Positions 30,503-36,722 of a stretch of DNA of 36,722 bases are shown here, piece after piece. The stretch is taken from NCBI GenBank assembly GCA_945638575.1, contig CALZDP010000013.1, positions 1 through 36,722 on the forward strand. Reading direction: 5' to 3'. Position 1 is the stretch's first letter. Every line of letters begins with the position of its first letter. Both the position numbers and the translations under genes were made by a program. The notes under the pieces were generated by a model. The model searched no databases and was not told the origin of the DNA. It saw only the letters and a program-made list of their open reading frames with translations. Source of the stretch: an uncultured Clostridia bacterium (lineage in GTDB: Bacteria > Bacillota > Clostridia > Christensenellales > Borkfalkiaceae).

Positions 30503-32344
30503 ATGGTTTTAAGGGATTATCAAAATCAATGCGTTAAAATTATAAACTCTTTAAAGGGCGGATCCTACCTTGTTTCCATGGCTACGGGGCTTGGGAAAAC
30601 CGTAGTCTTTTCCGCTATCGAACGTAAAGGAAGAATTTTGATAATTTCGCACAGAGAGGAACTTGTGCATCAGCCCCTTAAATATTATGACTGTCCTTGC
30701 GGTGTGGAACAGGGAGAAGAAACATCTCACGGCGAAGAAGTCGTTTCGGCGTCCGTTCAATCGCTTATAAGAAGGCTTGACAAATTCCGCCCCGATGACT
30801 TTGATATAATTATTACCGATGAAGCCCACCATGCGGCGGCAAAAAGTTACAAAAAGGTATACGAATATTTCAGACCGAGACTGCACCTTGGCTTTACCGC
30901 CACGCCCAACCGCGGAGACAAGGTACGCCTTGACGACGTTTTTGAAAGCATAATTTTTGAACGCAACCTTAAATGGGGCATTTTGAACGGTTATCTTACA
31001 GATATAAGATGCTTACGCGCAAAAATATCTTGGAATTTAAAACCGGTTAAAATGCACATGGGCGACTTTCAGGTCGGCGATTTGGAAAGGGCTGTAAACA
31101 GCGAAGGGGTTACCAAAGAAATCGCCGACGTTTACCGTAAATACGCGCGCGGACGCACTTTGATTTTTGCGGCGTCCGTTTCACACGCGGAAAACATCGC
31201 TTCTAAAATACAAGGCGCCGTGGTGGTTTCGCAAAAGACCAAAAACAGAGAACAAATCATTAAAGATTTTACAGACGGTAAAATCCCCTGCCTTGTTAAC
31301 TGCATGATATTTACCGAAGGCACAGACATTCCCCTTATAGAAACCGTCATTATCGCAAGGCCCACAAAAAACCAAAGTTTGTACGCGCAAATGGTGGGGC
31401 GCGGTTTACGCAAGGCGGAGGGTAAGCCCTATCTTAACCTTATCGACCTTGTCGGCGTTACCGACGATTTGGATATCTGTACCGCGCCGTCATTGCTCGG
31501 ATTGGATTTAAACGGCGTTCCCAAATCGCGCGCTTACCGAATAGAAGGTATGCTTACAAACCTTAAAGAGGTGGTTGACGAGGCTTCCGACTGTCCGCAA
31601 AATTGGGTGGTTAACGTTAAGGCGGTAAGGCTTTTTGCAGACAGCGAAGGTGTAAACACTTATAACGTCAACTGGACGAAAAAGCCCAACGGCGATTTGG
31701 TTTATCAGTTTGCCGACGGCGACAGAATAGGTATAAAAGCCATTAACGAACTGGGTAAAACAAAACTTATGCTTTACTGCTATGACGAAGCGGAAAAACG
31801 CTTTAAATACAGCGAAGGCAAAGAAACAGGTTTGCAAGAGGCTTTGACCGACGCTTACGACTATTTTAATTATCGCCGCTCCGACGAAAAGGCGCTTTGG
31901 AATTTAGATAATTATTATCTTTGGCAAAATTACCCTGCAACCGAAAAGCAGATTGCCTATATAAAAAGCAAACTATCTAAAGAGGACTTTGACGAAGTTT
32001 ATAAAAACGGACTGAGAAAGGGCGACTGCGCGCAAATAATCAACGCATTAAAGATTAAAAATGCCACTAAAGAGGAACTTTTACGCCTTCACGCCGCTAA
32101 AGAACTGAAAAACGCCGAAGATGAAAAACTTAAACAGGAATTAGCAAAACTTAAGATAGAATATATCTTTAACAGTAAGTTTAAAAATAAATTTTACGCC
32201 GTAAAAAGTCGAGTTCGCCTTGTCGTTACCGACAGTTGGGAAGTCGCTTTGAAAATCATCGGCGAAATCGAGGCAACAAACGAAAAGTGCCACTATAAAA
32301 AATTCCTTTCCAAAGCACAAGCCGTTGCCTTTTTAAGAAATTAA
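30503..32344 (+). CDS. SF2 DEAD/DEAH-type helicase (SSL2-like)
   Basis: The 613-residue protein has SF2 motifs in order: the N-terminal LRDYQ (3-7), Walker A ATGLGKT (27-33), ISHREEL (48-54), DEAHH (106-110), FTATPNR (131-137), TLIFAASVSHA, and motifs V/VI in FTEGTDIPLIETVIIARPT and QMVGRGLRKAEGK. The C-terminal 250 residues are not recognised. They include WNLDNYYLWQNYPATEKQIA, which resembles the short segment (ATxKQ..L) seen at the ends of phage- and plasmid-type helicases, and a Lys/Glu-rich coil. It probably acts on DNA in repair or replication; this is inference. ATG 30503 is the only start that keeps LRDYQ, and it has no ribosome binding site because the mRNA is leaderless. FmdB follows 29 bp later. 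Confidence 0.9.
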   Translation: MVLRDYQNQCVKIINSLKGGSYLVSMATGLGKTVVFSAIERKGRILIISHREELVHQPLKYYDCPCGVEQGEETSHGEEVVSASVQSLIRRLDKFRPDDFDIIITDEAHHAAAKSYKKVYEYFRPRLHLGFTATPNRGDKVRLDDVFESIIFERNLKWGILNGYLTDIRCLRAKISWNLKPVKMHMGDFQVGDLERAVNSEGVTKEIADVYRKYARGRTLIFAASVSHAENIASKIQGAVVVSQKTKNREQIIKDFTDGKIPCLVNCMIFTEGTDIPLIETVIIARPTKNQSLYAQMVGRGLRKAEGKPYLNLIDLVGVTDDLDICTAPSLLGLDLNGVPKSRAYRIEGMLTNLKEVVDEASDCPQNWVVNVKAVRLFADSEGVNTYNVNWTKKPNGDLVYQFADGDRIGIKAINELGKTKLMLYCYDEAEKRFKYSEGKETGLQEALTDAYDYFNYRRSDEKALWNLDNYYLWQNYPATEKQIAYIKSKLSKEDFDEVYKNGLRKGDCAQIINALKIKNATKEELLRLHAAKELKNAEDEKLKQELAKLKIEYIFNSKFKNKFYAVKSRVRLVVTDSWEVALKIIGEIEATNEKCHYKKFLSKAQAVAFLRN

Positions 32345-32373
32345 ACATTAGATTTATTTAACGGAGGTTTTTT

Positions 32374-32571
32374 ATGCCCCTTTTCGATTATAAATGCCCA
32401 AACTGCGGTAAAAAAATATCAAAACTCGTAAAAGTTTACGACGAGTCCGTCCCCTGTCCCGACTGTAACACCCTTATGGAAAAGGATTATTCCGGCAAAG
32501 TTACAGGGGGGCTTGGCAAAAAAACATCTTCTTGCACCGGCGACTGCAAGCACTGTTCCGGCTGTAAATGA
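32374..32571 (+). CDS. FmdB-type zinc ribbon protein
   Basis: The 65-residue protein begins MPLFDYKCPNCGKKISKLVK, then VPCPDCNTLMEKDYSG, the FmdB/CxxC_CxxC_SSSS zinc ribbon (C8, C11, C28, C31). A Lys/Gly/Ser linker leads to a second Cys cluster CTGDCKHCSGCK (C54, C58, C61, C64) that could bind another metal. Such proteins are common in anaerobes and regarded as putative regulators; the role is unknown. CGGAGG precedes the ATG. It is 29 bp after the helicase and likely co-transcribed. Confidence 0.88.
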   Translation: MPLFDYKCPNCGKKISKLVKVYDESVPCPDCNTLMEKDYSGKVTGGLGKKTSSCTGDCKHCSGCK

Positions 32572-32578
32572 TTGTAAC

Positions 32579-32860
32579 GATAAATCCGACGTTGCCAAAA
32601 AAATCTACAACTGCGCTAAAAAATTTGTCGGCGTCAGATACAACCTTTTAAAACAAATTTATTAGGATATATCCGAAACAATAAAAGGTAAAGCCGAAAA
32701 CAGCGTAAAAATCCGTAAAATCGATTTAGTTCGGCACAGCGATTAAAGTATTAAATCATTTTTGTTTGCGGATTGCTTTTAAAGTTAAAGAAAGCGACAA
32801 TTACTCACATCAAATTTTTAATTGAAGATTTTAAAGAATTAAAAGACCTTAAAAATTGAC
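32579..32860 (+). pseudogene. Decayed coding remnant, unknown family
   Basis: Downstream of FmdB the frame from 32579 reads DKSDVAKKIYNCAKKFVGVR YNLLKQIY, then TAG, then DISETIKGKAENSVKIRKID LVRHSD, then TAA. Across frame changes it continues with FADCFKVKESDNYS and finally IKFLIEDFKELKDLKN with a stop near 32860. The composition is protein-like in each piece, but there is no start codon, two stops and at least two shifts, so it looks like a gene in decay. I do not recognise the ancestor. The remaining part of the 32572-33003 gap is A+T-rich and holds a terminator. Confidence 0.35.
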
Positions 32861-32883
32861 TTTATTATAATTTTAATTGCATA

Positions 32884-32928
32884 AAAAATCCCGAAAACCG
32901 ACCTATAGGCCGACTTTCGGGCTTTTTT
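32884..32928 (+). terminator. Bidirectional terminator between FmdB and pullulanase
   Basis: CCCGAAA (32890-32896) pairs with TTTCGGG (32915-32921) around an inner near-palindrome containing CCTATAGG. TTTTTT follows on the forward strand and ATTTTTT on the reverse strand, so it can end both converging units. Confidence 0.85.
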
Positions 32929-33003
32929 ATTTTACTTTAATATGCCTTTATTTGCGTTTTAAACGCTTTTTCGTTACGCTATAAAGTTTTTTATTGCCAA
33001 ACA

Positions 33004-35634
33004 TTATTTGTACATAACTATGGTTTGATAAGGTTTTAAATCGATGGGTGCGGTAACAGCGCCCTCTTTAGCGGCGTCAAGGGTATCGAGATATAAAGTA
33101 TAACCGTCGATATTTGCTATCGAATATCCTTTGGCTGTGCCGTTTGCGTGGTAAATTTGATAGGTCTTACCGTCAGAATCGAAAGTTACGCGGATAATAG
33201 AGCCGCCGCTTAGGCTTTCAACCGTTATAGCGTTTTTAACTTCGTCTTTGCCTAAGTGAAGCGCAGAAGTTCCCGTTTTTAAAGCGATAAGTTTTTGGTA
33301 AGCCTTAAACACGTTGGCGTTTTTAATCTTTAACGAGTAATCGAGTTCGTTTACTTCATAACTTAGGTTATAGGAGTTGCTGCTACCATTCTTAGTCCTT
33401 AAAAATTCTTCGCCGGCGAGCATAAAGGTGGTTCCTTGAGAGGTAAATACCACCGCATTTGCCAAAACCGCCATCTTTTCGATAGTATCTTCGTCGGTGA
33501 TGCCTGCCGCTTTAATTCTGTCGTAAAGGGTGTAATTATCGTGGCAGGTTACGTAGTTTACCGTTTTATCGGGGTCTGCAATTTTAACGGCGCAGGAAGT
33601 AGTACCCATTAAACCGTCTGTAATTTTGGTTACGTCGGCCGACGTTACGTTTGTGTAATTTGTTACCCAACCGCGTTCCTGTTTACCGCTTAAACCGCCT
33701 TTAATCAAAGCGTCGCGCATTTGGTCGTTGAACTGACCGTAACCTTTAAACTTATTGCCGTTGTCTTGTTTGGCTTGACTTGTGCTTGCCAAAGTGGTAG
33801 TTCCGCCCGTCCAGGGTTCGCCGTAAACAACGATGTCGGGATTGATTTCCTTTAACGCCTCGGTAAGAAGGTTCATAGTTTCGATATCGTGCAGTCCCAT
33901 AAGGTCGAATCTGAAACCGCCGAGTTTGTATTCCTTTGCCCAGAAGCAAACGGAATCTATCATAAACTTTCTGACCATCTTGTTTTCGCTTGCGGTTTCG
34001 TTACCGCAACCGGAACCGTTTGAAGGCTTGCCGGTATTATTGTAACGATAATAGTAACCGGGCATTAAAACGTCGAAATTACTGCCATCTAAGCCGTTTA
34101 CGTGGTTATAAACGACGTCCATTATAATGTTTATGCCTGCGCCGTTGTAAGCCTGTACAAGACTCTTAAACTCGTTTATTCTTACGTAACCGTCAGTGGG
34201 ATCGGTAGAATAAGCGCCTTCGATCACGTTGTAGTTTAAGGGATTGTATCCCCAGTTGAATTCGGTATTGACTTCGTTGTTTGCTTGGTCGAATAAAGGT
34301 ATAATCTGTACGGCGTTAACACCTAATTCTTTAATATGGTCAAAGCCTGTTTTTACGGTAATGCCGTTTTCGGTATAGGTAGTACCGCTTTCAGCCATAC
34401 CGAGGAATTTTTTACGGTATTCTTCCGTACCCTTCCAAGTTTTGGAAGATGTTACGTCTGCAACGTGGGTTTCCCAAACGGTAAGTTCCTTTCTGTCGTA
34501 AGGCTTAACCGTTACGTTATCCCAACCGTCGGGATTGGTTTTTGAAAAATCAACCACTTGACCGCGTAAACCGTTAACTCCTGCGCTTTTAGCGTAAGGG
34601 TCGACTACTTCTTTACCGTTAGGATATTTGCTGTTTTTAACCGTGTAAGTGTAGTAAAGAGCCTGTAAATCGCCTTGAATGGTGATTTCAAACACGCCCT
34701 TATCGCCTTTTATCATCGGGCTTGTGGACATTGCCGTATCGCCCGAACCCTGTTTATAAAGGTTAAGCGTGATTTCGGTAGAGAATGGCGACCATACGCG
34801 GAAGGTAGTGCTTTCCTTATCGTAAATAGCGCCAAGTTCGCCGTCGTAATAATATAAATCGTTAAAAGCGTCGCCGGAATACAAGCCGTAAGCGTTTATG
34901 GGCGCACGTGCCGTTCCGCCTGCAGAGTAAGTTACTTCTACTTCGTAAGTTGCGCCGAAATCGGCAACGAACGTATCGGGTAAATTGATTTTACCGACCT
35001 TAACGTTGGCAAGAGATTGTTCGTGAATAAGTTTTTCGTTTTCATACACTTTGGCACCGTTTATCTTTGTGGAAGCGGAAACGGTTATTCCCCTATCGGA
35101 TACGAAAGCCGCATTGGTTATTCTTGGTGTAACAATAAGTTCGTCTGTCATATAAAGTTCTAAGTCGCCTTGCGTTATATATACGTGATAGAAGTTGTTT
35201 TCATCCATGGTAAATTGGGATAAATCCCAAGTTCTGTCGGAATCCATATCCTTAACCCAATCATCTAAAAGACGCGGAATCATGCCTATAGTGCCTGTTC
35301 CGTCAAAATTATCGATAATATTCGATATGGGATAGACGGCAACTGCGCCGAAACTGTCTTGATAGTTGAGTTTGTAAAGAGAACCGTCTTTGTTTTCCGC
35401 CCAAAGCCAAAATCCCCAAGTCAGATAATCTTGAGCATTGTTTCTTTTGTAGTGAATTTGCATGGTCGGTTCGGTTGCGACAGGGATATCTGTGGGTAAA
35501 ACGGTTTCAACCGACGGCGGTGTGTCGCTTCCTCCGGTGTCGGGAGAACCGCTTTCCGTGCCTCCGGTACATGCGGTAAGCATAAATACCGTAACCATCA
35601 ATAGGGCTAACAATAAACTTTTAAATTTCATCAT
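33004..35634 (-). CDS. Type I pullulanase, lipoprotein (GH13)
   Basis: The protein has a lipoprotein signal (VFMLTACTGG) and a Gly/Ser/Asp/Pro linker. A CBM41 alpha-glucan-binding module follows (MQIHYKRNNAQDYLTWGFWL, WAENKDG), then further beta domains including a CBM48-like one (TTFRVWSPFSTEITLNLYKQ). The GH13 barrel is marked by FNWGYNPLNY (pullulanase YNWGYxP motif) and the four GH13 regions: DVVYNHV, GFRFDLMG (nucleophile Asp), YGEPWTGG (acid Glu) and VTCHDN. It should cut alpha-1,6 links of pullulan or limit dextrins on the cell surface. Two adjacent ATGs follow AGGAG; the second (35631) has the better spacing. Single-gene unit with a TTGACA promoter; at 876 residues it has the usual length. 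Confidence 0.95.
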   Translation of the reverse strand: MMKFKSLLLALLMVTVFMLTACTGGTESGSPDTGGSDTPPSVETVLPTDIPVATEPTMQIHYKRNNAQDYLTWGFWLWAENKDGSLYKLNYQDSFGAVAVYPISNIIDNFDGTGTIGMIPRLLDDWVKDMDSDRTWDLSQFTMDENNFYHVYITQGDLELYMTDELIVTPRITNAAFVSDRGITVSASTKINGAKVYENEKLIHEQSLANVKVGKINLPDTFVADFGATYEVEVTYSAGGTARAPINAYGLYSGDAFNDLYYYDGELGAIYDKESTTFRVWSPFSTEITLNLYKQGSGDTAMSTSPMIKGDKGVFEITIQGDLQALYYTYTVKNSKYPNGKEVVDPYAKSAGVNGLRGQVVDFSKTNPDGWDNVTVKPYDRKELTVWETHVADVTSSKTWKGTEEYRKKFLGMAESGTTYTENGITVKTGFDHIKELGVNAVQIIPLFDQANNEVNTEFNWGYNPLNYNVIEGAYSTDPTDGYVRINEFKSLVQAYNGAGINIIMDVVYNHVNGLDGSNFDVLMPGYYYRYNNTGKPSNGSGCGNETASENKMVRKFMIDSVCFWAKEYKLGGFRFDLMGLHDIETMNLLTEALKEINPDIVVYGEPWTGGTTTLASTSQAKQDNGNKFKGYGQFNDQMRDALIKGGLSGKQERGWVTNYTNVTSADVTKITDGLMGTTSCAVKIADPDKTVNYVTCHDNYTLYDRIKAAGITDEDTIEKMAVLANAVVFTSQGTTFMLAGEEFLRTKNGSSNSYNLSYEVNELDYSLKIKNANVFKAYQKLIALKTGTSALHLGKDEVKNAITVESLSGGSIIRVTFDSDGKTYQIYHANGTAKGYSIANIDGYTLYLDTLDAAKEGAVTAPIDLKPYQTIVMYK

Positions 35635-35671
35635 TTTTCTCCTAAATTAACTGTAGTTTAACAGCGCTTAT

Positions 35672-35700
35672 ATATTAACATTTTTATTGGGCATTGTCAA
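35672..35700 (-). promoter_or_regulatory. Promoter of the pullulanase gene
   Basis: On the reverse strand TTGACA (35695-35700), 17 nt, TAATAT (35672-35677). No clear CcpA-type cre site was found around it. Confidence 0.75.
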
Positions 35701-35751
35701 CGGGAAAGAAAAAATTTATCTTTATATTTATATTTATTAGATATCGCCTAT

Positions 35752-35785
35752 AAAAAAATACGCCGAAACTTAAAAGCATCGGCGT
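35752..35785 (-). terminator. Terminator of the extracellular repeat protein gene
   Basis: ACGCCGA (35760-35766) pairs with TCGGCGT (35779-35785); the reverse strand then reads ATTTTTTT. Confidence 0.85.
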
Positions 35786-35810
35786 GATTTTATATAATAT
35801 AAGTTTTTAT

Positions 35811-36722
35811 TTACTCGGTAACTTTCTGCCAATAAGCGTAAAGTTCGAGATCGGCTGTTACGGGAACCATATCGGTAAATTGACCGTAATTTATATTGGC
35901 GGTTGCCGTCGGGGATTGTTTTTTTCTGTACCAGCCGGCAAATACATAGCCGTCATCACGGGTGGGAACGGGAATTTCACAAGTAGTAGGATAACATTCA
36001 CCTTTATTAACCCTAACTACAACCTGACTGCCGTCCCACTTGATTTCCGTTTTAGCGGGATAAGCGTTTATGTTGGTGGACAAAACACCGCCTTCGGGGT
36101 TAAAAGTTATTGTGCATTTTTCCACGTCGTTATCCGACGGAAGTTTGACAAGTTCCACCCATTCGCCGTTACGTTTGGTGTATATGGTGTTATACTGCGT
36201 GCAGTAATAAAAGTCTCCGTCAAAAGTGGGGGTGCTTGTGAATTCCGGAAGGTCGTTAAGGTCCGGCGGAAGGGTTCCTGAAAGCCAGGTTGCGGGGCGT
36301 TGTACCTGAATTTTGTTTTCGTCCGCACCTAAGACTATTTCGTTTCCGCCTGCGTCCGTAATGGTTATTACGAACTCATACATACCGGTTTCGGTATTGT
36401 AAGTAACGCCCATATTTTTAAGGGTCGAGGAATAAACCTTATAGGATTTAAAGACAGGGTTGCCGTTTTCATCGTATAAAGGGTTACCTTCTTCGTCCAA
36501 GTCCTGCTCGGTGGTAACGATTTCGTAGCCGTCCCCCTTTGAGTCCATGAAGGATTGGATTTTAGTGATGCACGTACCCTTTATGGTGCCCATATTCTGC
36601 CAGCTGCCGTCCGCCTTTTTATTGTATACTACGTAGTTTTCGGAATCCAGATAAAAGTCGCCTGCTTTTGCGGGTAATGGGTTTTCGGGGTCTATGTCGG
36701 GGGCGCCGCTGCCAAACAGCCA
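35811..36722 (-). CDS. Extracellular repeat protein with InlB-type C-terminal repeat, 5' end outside window
   Basis: The frame is open from the stop at 35811 through the right edge. An internal Met at 36593 is not the start, because coding sequence continues upstream (KAGDFYLDSENYVVYNKKAD, GSWQNMG). At least two modules of the type GDFYxDxxNYxxYxK..G.W are visible (near the right edge, and GDFYYCTQYNTIYTKRNGEW later), linked by beta-rich segments. The C-terminal 90 residues are an InlB B-repeat/Listeria-Bacteroides type domain: TITFNPEGGVLSTN... and YVFAGWYRKKQSPTAT..., ending LELYAYWQKVTE. It is probably a secreted or lipid-anchored surface protein. The ligand is unknown. No anchor is present at the visible C-terminus, so any anchor must be N-terminal. 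Confidence 0.75.
   Translation of the reverse strand, partial: WLFGSGAPDIDPENPLPAKAGDFYLDSENYVVYNKKADGSWQNMGTIKGTCITKIQSFMDSKGDGYEIVTTEQDLDEEGNPLYDENGNPVFKSYKVYSSTLKNMGVTYNTETGMYEFVITITDAGGNEIVLGADENKIQVQRPATWLSGTLPPDLNDLPEFTSTPTFDGDFYYCTQYNTIYTKRNGEWVELVKLPSDNDVEKCTITFNPEGGVLSTNINAYPAKTEIKWDGSQVVVRVNKGECYPTTCEIPVPTRDDGYVFAGWYRKKQSPTATANINYGQFTDMVPVTADLELYAYWQKVTE

Overview
The window reads as chromosomal DNA from an anaerobic Gram-positive bacterium of the Clostridia type, most likely an uncultured gut lineage. Base composition is fairly low in G+C. Most genes have strong AGGAGG-type ribosome binding sites, and promoters are of the TTGACA-17-TATAAT type. AddAB, a GGGtGRT/NifU-like pair, a class III ribonucleotide reductase and many lipoproteins support this. 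No rRNA, tRNA, phage, transposase or CRISPR array was found. Species cannot be fixed from the sequence alone.

Layout. 1-436: truncated Cys-module lipoprotein. 784-2489: NifU-like scaffold and GGGtGRT protein. 2645-6392: a reverse-strand series of a degenerate Fe-ADH/G1P-dehydrogenase-like protein, a YwmB-like exported protein, an M23 (SpoIIQ-like) peptidase and an M1-like lipoprotein that has lost its zinc site. Two of these genes carry their ribosome binding site inside the preceding terminator hairpin. 6602-6874: HU. 6927-7598: small membrane protein. 7684-14149: addB-addA. 14382-17030: lipoprotein and MgtE. 17329-18293: nitroreductase and Ogt, translationally coupled. 18439-22003: rpmG-secE-nusG-rplK-rplA-rplJ-rplL, with an L1-binding leader before rplK and an L10 leader with attenuator before rplJ. 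22362-23138: conserved Clostridia domain protein. 23427-24641: CPA2 antiporter. 24642-25155: a gene-free stretch with a promoter-driven, strongly structured element. 25156-25948: frameshifted BspA-like lipoprotein. 26049-30367: nrdG, nrdD and a thioredoxin-reductase-like gene. 30503-32571: SF2 helicase and FmdB-type zinc ribbon, followed by a decayed gene. 33004-35634: type I pullulanase lipoprotein. 35811-36722: truncated extracellular repeat protein.

The most coherent functional unit is the ribonucleotide reductase region. NrdD carries a C-terminal CPKC redoxin domain. Its stop codon overlaps the start of a thioredoxin-reductase-like flavoprotein, and two NrdR-type boxes spaced 32 bp centre to centre lie between nrdG and nrdD. 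This suggests a self-contained electron chain (reductase to fused redoxin to NrdD) under NrdR control, with a further attenuator in the nrdD leader.

Other signals cut across the genes. A short repeat family (core CCGCCTATAAGCCCGTTA) recurs between genes and inside ogt and addB. Two DNA-processing genes, addB and the SF2 helicase, have a -10 box exactly 6 nt before the ATG and no ribosome binding site, so both are predicted to be leaderless.
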